From positions 62,001-126,000 of the forward strand of contig JAIXQG010000002.1 of assembly GCA_027485835.1 (NCBI GenBank): 64,000 nucleotides of DNA, in the 5' to 3' direction. How positions within the stretch are numbered: position 1 is the first letter of the stretch; the number at the start of each line of letters is the position of its first letter. A program made the position numbers and the translations under genes. This DNA comes from Alphaproteobacteria bacterium. GTDB taxonomy: Bacteria; Pseudomonadota; Alphaproteobacteria; UBA2136; UBA6156. Shown here in pieces: positions 55,636 to 64,000 of this stretch. Below the pieces are notes generated by a model, which had not been told where the DNA came from, did not search any database, and saw only the letters and a list, made by a program, of their open reading frames with translations.

Positions 55636-57165
55636 ATGAGCACCGTAAACACCACCCCCGACGCCCCCGAGATTTCTGACCTACGCGCCCAGCGTGAGTT
55701 TAAACTGAACGAATATGTGCGCCGTGGCGGAGAAGCCTACCCCAATGGCTTTACGCCCAACGCCACCACCGTGCAGCTGGCCGAAACCTATGCCGACGCC
55801 CAAACGTATAGCCAGCAGGCTTTGCACGACGCCCCCACGCCGGTTTTCAAGCTGGCAGGCCGCGTTATGCTGCTGCGCGCCTTTGGTAAGCTGATTTTTG
55901 CGCGGATTCAGGATGGTGCCGGTCAATTGCAGATCTCGCTGAGTGTGGATGCCAGCGGTGCGGAAGTGTTCGGCCTGTTTAATGATTGCATCGATATGGG
56001 CGATATTATCGGCGTGGAAGGCCCTATGAGCCGCACGAACAAGGGTGAGCTGACGCTTTCGGTGCAGAAATTCACGCTGCTGACCAAGGGTTTGCAGCCC
56101 CTGCCCGACAAGTACCACGGCATGGCTGACGTGGAGGCCCGTTACCGCCAGCGCTACCTCGACCTGATTACCAGCCCGGAAACCCGCCATGTGTTTGAAG
56201 TGCGCAGCCGTGCGATTTCGGCCATCCGCGGCTTTTTAGATGACCGTGGGTTTTTGGAAGTGGAAACCCCCGTGCTGCAAGTGCAGGCCGGTGGCGCCAG
56301 TGCCCGCCCGTTTAAAACCCACCACAATGCGCTGGACCTTGAATTGAACATGCGCATTGCGCCGGAATTGTTCCTGAAGCGCTTGCTGGTGGGCGGTTTT
56401 GAGCGCGTGTACGAACTTTCGCGGAACTTCCGTAACGAGGGGATTTCGGTCAAACACAACCCCGAGTTCACCATGCTGGAGTTTTACAGCGCCTATGGCA
56501 CCCGTGAGGACGCCATGCAGCTGATGGAAGAGATGCTGCGCCACACCGTAACCAAGGTGTGCGGTAACCACGCGATACCGTACGGCGAACACGTGATTGA
56601 TTTTGCGCCGGACTTTGTAAAGATGACAATGCGCGACGCATTGCTAAACCTTGCAGGCTTTACCGAAGCCGAGCTTGAGCACATTGACGGCCTTGCCGCC
56701 GCCGCTAAAGCCAAGGGCGTTGATGTACCGACACCGCTGCCGAGCTATGGCGAAGTGTTCCAACTGTGCTTTGAAGAGCTGGTGGAAAAGCAGCTGATTC
56801 AGCCGACGTATATTATGGATTACCCGATTGAAACGTCTCCGCTGGTGCGCCAGATCCCCGGTCGGCACGGCTGGACGCAGCGCGCCGAGCTGTATATTGC
56901 CGGCCGCGAGCATGGCGAGTTTTATAGCGAGCTAAATGATCCCATCGACCAGCGCAGCCGCTTTGAGCGCCAAGCCGAGCAAGCCCGCAAGGGGAATGCC
57001 GAGGCGATGCCGTTCGACCACGACTTCCTCAACGCGCTGGAAGTGGGGATGCCCCCTGCCCTTGGCGTAGGTTTGGGTATCGACCGCCTTGCCATGCTGC
57101 TGACCAACCAGCCGAGCATTCGGGATGTGCTGCTGTTCCCGCTGATGAAGCCGAAGGCGGAGTAG
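55636..57165 (+). CDS. lysS: Lysyl-tRNA synthetase, class II
   Basis: LysRS-II charges tRNA-Lys. The 509 residues have the N-terminal OB fold (VMLLRAFGKLIFARIQDGAG), class II motif 1 (FLDDRGFLEVETPVLQ), motif 2 (ELSRNFRNEGISVKHNPEFT) and motif 3 (GLGIDRLAMLLT). Length is typical. An AGGG run precedes the ATG. It is a single unit with its own terminator. Confidence 0.97.
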   Translation: MSTVNTTPDAPEISDLRAQREFKLNEYVRRGGEAYPNGFTPNATTVQLAETYADAQTYSQQALHDAPTPVFKLAGRVMLLRAFGKLIFARIQDGAGQLQISLSVDASGAEVFGLFNDCIDMGDIIGVEGPMSRTNKGELTLSVQKFTLLTKGLQPLPDKYHGMADVEARYRQRYLDLITSPETRHVFEVRSRAISAIRGFLDDRGFLEVETPVLQVQAGGASARPFKTHHNALDLELNMRIAPELFLKRLLVGGFERVYELSRNFRNEGISVKHNPEFTMLEFYSAYGTREDAMQLMEEMLRHTVTKVCGNHAIPYGEHVIDFAPDFVKMTMRDALLNLAGFTEAELEHIDGLAAAAKAKGVDVPTPLPSYGEVFQLCFEELVEKQLIQPTYIMDYPIETSPLVRQIPGRHGWTQRAELYIAGREHGEFYSELNDPIDQRSRFERQAEQARKGNAEAMPFDHDFLNALEVGMPPALGVGLGIDRLAMLLTNQPSIRDVLLFPLMKPKAE

Positions 57166-57176
57166 CTGGAAATCAT

Positions 57177-57201
57177 AAAAAGCCCCCGTGGGGGCTTTTT
57201 T
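57177..57201. terminator. Bidirectional terminator between lysS and the 4HB chemoreceptor
   Basis: AAAAAGCCCCC-GTG-GGGGCTTTTTT hairpin between the convergent stops at 57165 and 57213. Confidence 0.9.
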
Positions 57202-57212
57202 GTTGGGGCAGC

Positions 57213-58709
57213 TTATACCTTGAAGCGGCTGGTTTGCAGGTTGAGCTCTTCGGCCGACTGGCTGAGGCTTTCGCTTGCAACCTGCGCTTCCTGCACGTTG
57301 TGCATCACAGCAGCCATTTGGGCACGGAACTCGCCAATGCTGCTGCTGATGGTGTTCACGGCAATGGTTTGCTGGCCGACCGCAGTAACTACGCTGGCCG
57401 AGTTGCTCTTCACTTCGTCAAGGGCATTACCAACGCTGTCGAGGGCATTCTTGGTGCGGCTCACGCTGGCTTGTAGGTCGGTCACCACTTTGGCGATTTC
57501 GTCGGTGCTGGAGCTGGTGGAGCCTGCCAGTTTGCGCACTTCGTCGGCTACCACGGCAAACCCGCGGCCGGCATCGCCCGCACGGGCAGCCTCAATGGCG
57601 GCGTTGAGCGAGAGCAGGTTGATCTGTTCGGAGATACCCTTGATAACTTCCAATACCGAACCAATCGCGTTGGCGTTGGTTGAGAGCTCGGTGATGTTCG
57701 CCATCACGCCGTTAATGGCATTGACGATATCATCGGTAGCACGGCCACTGCGTTGCGCCTTGTTGTTCACTTCGGCGGCAGAGGCAGAGGTTTCTTCCAG
57801 GCTCGCGGCAATACTGGTCAGCGCGGCTTCTTGCTGGTGCGTGGTTGCGGCAATGCTTTCCATACCGGCGCTAAGCTCGTGTGCTGCGGCGCTTACGGTA
57901 TGACTGGCTTCTTGAGTGCCGCGTACCACACCGGTCAGCTCGGTCGCAGTTTTGTTGAATTGGTCCAGCGCCGTGCCGATTTCGTCCTTGCTTTCCACCT
58001 TACCGCGCACGCGTAGGTCGAGTTGAGAGAGAGCTCCAAACGCACGGTTCAGCTCCGTCATACCCTTGGTAATCCCGAACATAACGGGGAAGGTAACTAG
58101 AGCGACAAGTACAGCAATTATGCTGGCTACAATGATTAGTATTATAATTGCATTCTGGAAGTCTTTATCGGCATTCAATCCACTTTGTGTCATGCCATCT
58201 ACGTTAAAGTCGGAGAGAGCCTTCAAGTCTGCCATCATCTTATCAAATACTTCACGGCTATTGTTGCGTAGCTCGTTTTGCGCCTCACGTTTGCGTGCCA
58301 TATCGCGGGAAATCGTCAGAATTTCTTGAATACGCGCTTCATACGCTTCGTTACTTTTTACAAAGGCTTCAAAAAGCTTACGTTCCTCATCACTTTGAAT
58401 TAATTTCTCATATTCGGCTTTATCTTCATAAAACTGATCCGTAAACTTCTTAAAGCGAGCTTCACGCTTTTCCATTTCTTCCGGGGTATCCGCCATAGTG
58501 TGACTAAACGTCCCCAAACGCTGGTCTCGTAAGGATACGCGCATTTTGTAAGCTGCGATGGCAGATGGAGCCCAGTTGTCGGTAATCATATCCAACTCAG
58601 ATTTCATATTCTTCATCTGATAAAGACCTACCCCGGTTATCGCGGAAAGGCTTACAAATATCATCAGGCTCAAGCCGATAAGCCGCTGTTTAATAGTGAG
58701 GGAGTTCAT
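57213..58709 (-). CDS. Methyl-accepting chemotaxis protein with a four-helix-bundle sensor
   Basis: The 498-residue receptor has a first membrane segment ([19 protein letters not shown]), a helical ~150-residue periplasmic region like the 4HB_MCP sensor, a second membrane segment ([18 protein letters not shown]), HAMP and a signalling domain with tip [19 protein letters not shown]. The N-terminal half is encoded by AT-richer DNA than the signalling half, the usual mosaic of swapped sensors. The ATG at 58709 has ACGGACG ahead; an in-frame ATG at 58769 is possible. No CheR pentapeptide. Confidence 0.92.
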   Translation of the reverse strand: MNSLTIKQRLIGLSLMIFVSLSAITGVGLYQMKNMKSELDMITDNWAPSAIAAYKMRVSLRDQRLGTFSHTMADTPEEMEKREARFKKFTDQFYEDKAEYEKLIQSDEERKLFEAFVKSNEAYEARIQEILTISRDMARKREAQNELRNNSREVFDKMMADLKALSDFNVDGMTQSGLNADKDFQNAIIILIIVASIIAVLVALVTFPVMFGITKGMTELNRAFGALSQLDLRVRGKVESKDEIGTALDQFNKTATELTGVVRGTQEASHTVSAAAHELSAGMESIAATTHQQEAALTSIAASLEETSASAAEVNNKAQRSGRATDDIVNAINGVMANITELSTNANAIGSVLEVIKGISEQINLLSLNAAIEAARAGDAGRGFAVVADEVRKLAGSTSSSTDEIAKVVTDLQASVSRTKNALDSVGNALDEVKSNSASVVTAVGQQTIAVNTISSSIGEFRAQMAAVMHNVQEAQVASESLSQSAEELNLQTSRFKV

Positions 58710-58899
58710 GGGGGCGTCCGTATTTCCGTTATTATTTTTTTTGCCAGACGTTGCGGGCTTTTGTCCCATAGTTAGACCCAAGGCATTAGCAACAGCAAGA
58801 GGGAGCGGATAGAGTTTGTGCAACTTCGTACAACACTATCATCATAAGCATTATAAAACAAAATGTTAAGACGTATCTTAAATACAACCTCCCCTCGTC

Positions 58900-58916
58900 T
58901 TATCTTTTAAAGATAA
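58900..58916. repeat. Short inverted repeat between chemoreceptor and prmA
   Basis: TTATCTTT-T-AAAGATAA is a perfect 8-base inverted repeat in the divergent intergenic region. A second perfect inverted repeat, ACGCATT-N9-AATGCGT, lies at 58926-58948. Either could be an operator. Confidence 0.4.
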
Positions 58917-58993
58917 CCATACTCCACGCATTTGTAAGACGAATGCGTGTTTTCCTTTGTTCTCGATTCGCCTCACGTGTTAAACAACTGCCT

Positions 58994-59839
58994 ATGAGCA
59001 CACTTCTTTCCGCCACCCTCACCGCCCCGCGAAGCCTTGCCGACGCCATGCTGAACCTGACCGATACCCTCTCTGGCCTTAGCCTTGATGTGGGTGAAGA
59101 CAGCAGCAATACCGACAACTACCGCTATACCTTCTTTTTATCACCCGATGCCAAACCGGAATTGCTCAGCGCCTTGAGCAGCATTGTTGAGACCAGCCCA
59201 AGCTTTGACGATGTGGACACCAGCATCGACTATATCGCCAAAAACCGTGAGCTTTTCCCGCCGCTGGTGATTGGGCCGTACTTTATTGCACGCAACGATG
59301 AAGACGCCCCCGCCGACCTGATTAAGCTCGACATCATGCCCAACCGTGCCTTTGGCAGCGGCGAGCACGCCACCACCACCGGCTGCCTGCTGGGCTATAT
59401 GCACCTGATGGAACAGCGCAGCACCCCGTTTACCAGCGGGTTGGACTTTGGCGCTGGTAGCGGCATTCTCGCCATTGCCTCCGCCAAGCGCGATGGCACA
59501 CCGTTTGTGTGCATTGATAATGATGAGCCGAGTGTCGAAATCAACATCCAAAACGGCCAACTGAATGGTGTGGCCGACAAACTGACCTGCTACGAGGGCG
59601 AAGTACCGCCGAGCGACCAACAGTTTGATCTGGTTTTTGCTAATATTTTGCTGCAGCCGCTGCTGGAGCTCTCTAAGCCCCTCACCGCTTGCACCGCTCA
59701 AGGCGGCAGCCTGATTCTCTCAGGCTTCACCACCGACCAAGCCGAGCAGATTGAAGCTTGCTACAGCGCGCTGGGCTTGAAAAAGGTTTGGCAGCACGAG
59801 CACGCTCACTGGGTTGCGCAGGTTTGGCAACACGCCTAG
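58994..59839 (+). CDS. prmA: Ribosomal protein L11 methyltransferase PrmA
   Basis: PrmA methylates ribosomal protein L11. The 281 residues have the characteristic NRAFGSGEHATTTGCL segment, the SAM-binding DFGAGSGILAIA, and FANILLQPLLEL in place of the catalytic NPPY-like motif. The start is uncertain. The ATG at 58994 fits the family length but has no clear ribosome site; an ATG at 58943 would add 17 residues. Confidence 0.9.
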   Translation: MSTLLSATLTAPRSLADAMLNLTDTLSGLSLDVGEDSSNTDNYRYTFFLSPDAKPELLSALSSIVETSPSFDDVDTSIDYIAKNRELFPPLVIGPYFIARNDEDAPADLIKLDIMPNRAFGSGEHATTTGCLLGYMHLMEQRSTPFTSGLDFGAGSGILAIASAKRDGTPFVCIDNDEPSVEINIQNGQLNGVADKLTCYEGEVPPSDQQFDLVFANILLQPLLELSKPLTACTAQGGSLILSGFTTDQAEQIEACYSALGLKKVWQHEHAHWVAQVWQHA

Positions 59840-59861
59840 GCGGCAAGTTGCCAAGTTGGTT

Positions 59862-59890
59862 AAAAAGCCATCGCGTTGCGGTGGCTTTTT
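59862..59890 (+). terminator. Terminator behind prmA
   Basis: AAAAAGCCATCGC-GTT-GCGGTGGCTTTTT hairpin (two G-T pairs) lies 22 bases past the prmA stop and just ahead of the peptidase start, so it may attenuate rather than fully stop transcription. Confidence 0.65.
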
Positions 59891-59906
59891 GCTTAGGGTG
59901 GTGAGT

Positions 59907-61064
59907 ATGAAACCTGCTCAACTGCTGTATGAAAACGGCCCCGACTGGCGCTACGCCACCGCCACCCAAATCAGTGACCCTGCGCTGTGGTATAAGTCGC
60001 CTAAAGGCGTTACGCACATTATCGTCAGCGAGCTGGAAATCGGACTTATGCGCAAGACAGCTAAGGTCGACAAGATTCATGCGTTTGGCGAGGTGCGTAC
60101 AACCCTCAAAGGTGCACCCATGACGCTGGAAGCCATGCTGCGCTACCTGACCACACAAGAAAAAGCCCAGCCCGATACGATTGAAGTGCCAAACCATTTT
60201 CCGACAGGATTGTTTCTGAAATTAAAAGAGCATGGCCTGCCGTTGGCAGTAGCGCAGCGTGCCCTGTTTTTTGAGCAACGCGCGATAAAGTCTGCCGAGG
60301 AAATTAAGAAGCTGAAAACCGCGCAAAAGCTGAATGAGCAGGCGTTTGAACATGCGTTTGGTATTCTGGCGGCGGCAAAAATCCGCAAAACAGACCATGT
60401 TTTGATGTGGCAGGGTGCGGTGCTTACGAGCGAAATTATGCAAGGTGAAATGAACGGCCTGCTGGCACGTTTTGGTGCCGAAGAATTTCACCATGGGCCT
60501 GTAGTGGCCGGTGGCGTGCAAGGCGCTATGCCGCATGCACGTGGTACTGGGCCGCTGAAGGCGCATGAATTCATCGTGATCGACTGCTTCCCCAAACACC
60601 CCAACGGCTATTGGGGAGACCTAACGCGCACGGTTCTCAAGGGCAAACCCAGCCCTTGGCACCGCAAGGTTTACAACGCGGTGTTAGATGCCCAGAAAAC
60701 CGGTTTAAAGCAGCTTAAGCCCGGTTTGAACGGCAAGGATATTCATGCCGCTGTTGTGGCCACGCTGGAGGCGCACGGTTTTACCACCGGCACCGATAAA
60801 AACGGTAACCCCTATGGGATGTTCCATGGCACCGGCCACGGCGTGGGGTTAGAGCTTCACGACCCCGGCCCGCGCACAATTTCGGCCATCAATTGCATCC
60901 TCAAACCCGGCATGGTGACCAGTGTGGAACCCGGATTGTATTACACCGATAAAAGTATCTCCGGCGGTGTGGGCGGCTGCCGGATTGAGGATGTTGTGGT
61001 GATTACCGAAACGGGGCACAAAAACCTGACCACGTTGAGTAAGACGGATTGGATTATTAAGTAG
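59907..61064 (+). CDS. M24 family Xaa-Pro aminopeptidase/dipeptidase
   Basis: The 385-residue protein has the creatinase-like N-terminal domain and the pita-bread M24 domain. The five metal ligands can be traced: Asp in VIDCFPKH, Asp in YWGDLTRT, His in FHGTGHGVGLELHD, Glu in TSVEPGLYY and Glu in GCRIEDVVVIT. It cleaves the N-terminal residue before proline or Xaa-Pro dipeptides. The start at 59907 has a GGTGGTGAG run; the frame extends upstream to 59814 across the hairpin without support. Confidence 0.9.
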   Translation: MKPAQLLYENGPDWRYATATQISDPALWYKSPKGVTHIIVSELEIGLMRKTAKVDKIHAFGEVRTTLKGAPMTLEAMLRYLTTQEKAQPDTIEVPNHFPTGLFLKLKEHGLPLAVAQRALFFEQRAIKSAEEIKKLKTAQKLNEQAFEHAFGILAAAKIRKTDHVLMWQGAVLTSEIMQGEMNGLLARFGAEEFHHGPVVAGGVQGAMPHARGTGPLKAHEFIVIDCFPKHPNGYWGDLTRTVLKGKPSPWHRKVYNAVLDAQKTGLKQLKPGLNGKDIHAAVVATLEAHGFTTGTDKNGNPYGMFHGTGHGVGLELHDPGPRTISAINCILKPGMVTSVEPGLYYTDKSISGGVGGCRIEDVVVITETGHKNLTTLSKTDWIIK

Positions 61065-61083
61065 TCCTTCAGCGGCCTTTTTC

Positions 61084-61114
61084 TGCCGTGGCTGAACATG
61101 CCACGGCATTTTTT
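61084..61114 (+). terminator. Terminator of the Xaa-Pro peptidase gene
   Basis: TGCCGTGGC-TGAACAT-GCCACGGCA hairpin with a T6 run, about 20 bases past the stop. Confidence 0.85.
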
Positions 61115-61134
61115 AGGCAGATGCCCACTCCCCC

Positions 61135-61161
61135 CTTGCACTCGGTTTTGCGGAGTGCTAA
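61135..61161. promoter_or_regulatory. First CIRCE operator of groESL
   Basis: CTTGCACTC-N9-GAGTGCTAA: the right half-site is perfect and the left differs from TTAGCACTC at two positions; spacing is exactly 9 bases. It overlaps a promoter (TTGCAC at 61136-61141, 17 bases, TAAATA at 61159-61164). HrcA binding here would block groESL transcription. Confidence 0.9.
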
Positions 61162-61164
61162 ATA
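61136..61164 (+). promoter_or_regulatory. Sigma-70-type promoter of groESL
   Basis: TTGCAC and TAAATA separated by 17 bases, with the boxes lying inside the first CIRCE. The geometry matches the promoter upstream of lon. Confidence 0.65.
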
Positions 61165-61188
61165 TCACTCTGCAATCGGGAGTGCTAA
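61162..61188. promoter_or_regulatory. Second CIRCE operator of groESL
   Basis: ATATCACTC-N9-GAGTGCTAA: the right half is perfect, the left has three mismatches, spacing 9. It directly abuts the first CIRCE with a 27-base period, close to two and a half helical turns. Confidence 0.8.
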
Positions 61189-61241
61189 ATTCTTCGGTTG
61201 CGGTAGATTATATTGATTTGTAACGAAACAGGAGAGCACAC

Positions 61242-61544
61242 ATGAGCATTGCTGCCAAAATCCAGCCTCTGGCCGACCGCGTGGTCATCAAGCGCCTTGC
61301 CGCCGAGGAAAAGACCGTATCCGGCATCATTATTCCGGACAACGCCAAGGAAAAGCCGCAACAAGGCGAAGTTGTCGCGACCGGCCCGGGCCGTTGGGAT
61401 GAAGACGGCGAAAACCGCGTAGCACTGGAAGTGAAGGTTGGCGACAAGGTTCTGTTCGGCAAATGGAGCGCCACCGAAGTGAAGATTGACGGCGAAGAAC
61501 TGCTCGTCATGAAAGAAGACGACATTATCGCCATCGTTAAGTAA
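61242..61544 (+). CDS. groES: Co-chaperonin GroES
   Basis: GroES caps the GroEL chamber as a heptamer. The 100 residues contain the conserved [13 protein letters not shown] start, the mobile loop ([20 protein letters not shown]) and [19 protein letters not shown] ribosome site precedes the ATG. groEL follows 34 bases later in the same operon under the double CIRCE. Confidence 0.98.
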   Translation: MSIAAKIQPLADRVVIKRLAAEEKTVSGIIIPDNAKEKPQQGEVVATGPGRWDEDGENRVALEVKVGDKVLFGKWSATEVKIDGEELLVMKEDDIIAIVK

Positions 61545-61554
61545 CGCGTTTTAA

Positions 61555-63225
<1,671 letters not shown>

Positions 63226-63244
63226 TTCCAAAGCGCCCATTTGG

Positions 63245-63273
63245 AAAAAGCCCCTCGGAAAGAGGGGCTTTTT
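63245..63273 (+). terminator. Terminator of groESL
   Basis: AAAAAGCCCCTC-GGAAA-GAGGGGCTTTTT hairpin 20 bases past the groEL stop. Confidence 0.9.
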
Positions 63274-63750
63274 AGGCACATAACAAACTAAAAAAGGGGT
63301 TGCACACCCCAAAACCATCAGATACACTATATATAGTTGTTAAAGATTAATCCGCAACGAGGCCTATTGCCATTAGGAAGCTCGAAGGAAAGATAAGGCC
63401 TTATCTTTACCGAAAGCGTTAACAACTTGCGCCTCTTAGTAGCTAGTCTTTCCGTGATTCAGCTGCTAAGGGTTTTCTTTATTACCTCTACATATTACCT
63501 AGGTTTAATTCACACAGTCAACATTTTTTACAACTTTCTTCTTACTTCTTTCTACTATATTTTTTTATACGTATCTTTGCGCTCAATATATCATCGGATT
63601 TACGTTTTTTCGTTTTCTTAATTCGAAGCTACATTTGATTTTCTCAAGATATGTCAGCCGCCCTGTCAGCACGTATACAGTCAACTCCCCATAAGCGTTT
63701 TGTGAAAGGTTGGTTACCGACCTGACGAAACGAAACGGAGACTGACCTTT
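63274..63750. other. AT-rich intergenic region with a palindrome
   Basis: This ~480-base gap holds no gene I can support. A perfect 20-base palindrome, AAAGATAAGG and its complement, lies at 63389-63408 and would suit a dimeric regulator. The stretch 63470-63650 is very AT-rich and T-rich on the plus strand. A 64-codon frame there (63427-63621) is just hydrophobic low-complexity sequence. Confidence 0.6.
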
Positions 63751-63942
63751 ATGACTCACAAACGCCGCATGACCCTTATTGCCCTTGGGGCTTTTGCGAC
63801 CGGGCTGATTGCATCCTCGATTCTGGGTGCTTTAAATGTGCCCTCCGGCGTGAACATCGCCGCCGCACTGACCATTACGCTGGCCATGCTGGTGGAGGCC
63901 CCGCTGGCCGCCATGGCAATTGCCAAGTATAAGGGCCACTAA
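63751..63942 (+). CDS. Small two-helix membrane protein
   Basis: The 63 residues hold two hydrophobic segments (LIALGAFATGLIASSILGAL and AAALTITLAMLVEAPLAAMA) joined by a short turn, with a basic N terminus, so both ends are probably cytoplasmic. A GGAG run lies ten bases ahead of the ATG, and a hairpin with a T run starts at about 63977. No family is recognised. Composition matches the neighbours, and the long AT-rich gap upstream may carry its promoter. Confidence 0.7.
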   Translation: MTHKRRMTLIALGAFATGLIASSILGALNVPSGVNIAAALTITLAMLVEAPLAAMAIAKYKGH

Positions 63943-63976
63943 GCGCTGCTTAGCCTAAAGTTACCGAAAGCTTACG

Positions 63977-64000
63977 AAAAACCGCAGATTTCTGCGGTTT
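63977..64000 (+). terminator. Terminator at the window edge
   Basis: AAAACCGCAGA-TT-TCTGCGGTTT hairpin with the T run cut by the window end. It follows the small membrane protein gene. Confidence 0.7.

Noticed and set aside
63427-63621. A 64-codon hydrophobic frame in the AT-rich gap after groEL
   Set aside because: It has no ribosome site, consists of Phe/Tyr/Leu-rich low-complexity sequence, and follows from the T-rich composition.

Overview
The window looks like chromosome of a motile, Gram-negative alphaproteobacterium of roughly 55% GC. The evidence is an Rrf2/IscR-cysteine desulfurase pair, BamD and SurA/PpiC-type envelope genes, an HrcA/CIRCE-controlled groESL operon, the tig/clpP/clpX/lon/hup quality-control neighbourhood, and four chemoreceptors of different architecture. 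A Micavibrio-like lineage would fit, but that is an impression and was not tested. Most genes are housekeeping. Accessory material sits at a few points: an AT-rich acetyltransferase, an AT-rich orphan gene, small hypothetical genes, and composition shifts inside otherwise ordinary genes.

Layout. 1-1900: start of a divergent gene, a perfect FNR-type box, iscR and iscS. 1933-3273: gltA. 3490-10891: a seven-gene minus-strand cluster for a type II secretion/type IV pilus-like machine (GspE-like ATPase, GspF-like platform, GspL/PilMN-like bitopic protein, PilO-like protein, exported protein, two pilin-like proteins). 11157-12486: GNAT acetyltransferase, three tandem ~165-bp units that each contain a copy of the tRNA-Val 3' end, then tRNA-Val and tRNA-Asp. 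12486-23524: hup, lon, clpX, clpP and tig interspersed with an aldo/keto reductase, a chemoreceptor and small hypothetical genes. 23699-23985: tRNA-His and tRNA-Leu. 24037-27748: a soluble double-PAS chemoreceptor and a divergent two-component system. 27806-37796: old yellow enzyme, ITPase-like protein, ligA-recN, an AT-rich orphan, bamD, a diguanylate cyclase, and a ParA-like ATPase with a histone-H1-like tail. 38055-48794: dprA, sufE, YgjV-like, cysS, DUF1653, secA, an M23 peptidase, a parvulin lipoprotein, murF. 48872-58709: NIT-domain chemoreceptor, tRNA-Arg, a P-loop/HAD fusion, a second two-component system, a methyltransferase, tRNA-Thr, lysS and a fourth chemoreceptor. 58994-64000: prmA, a Xaa-Pro peptidase, groES-groEL and a small membrane protein.

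How it fits together. Protein quality control dominates: trigger factor, ClpXP, Lon and GroESL are all here. A CIRCE-like operator overlaps the inferred promoter of lon as well as two in tandem at groESL, so HrcA may couple Lon and GroESL. Signalling is rich (four receptors, two histidine kinase/regulator pairs, one diguanylate cyclase), but no che or flagellar genes are in the window. Lysine/alanine-rich tails recur on Lon and on the ParA-like protein, which may anchor them on DNA.

The observations most worth a second look are the tRNA-Val-linked structured repeats, the CIRCE-like site at lon, the pilus-like cluster with non-canonical pilins, the ParA/H1 fusion and the P-loop/HAD fusion. No integrase, transposase, CRISPR array or rRNA gene was seen.
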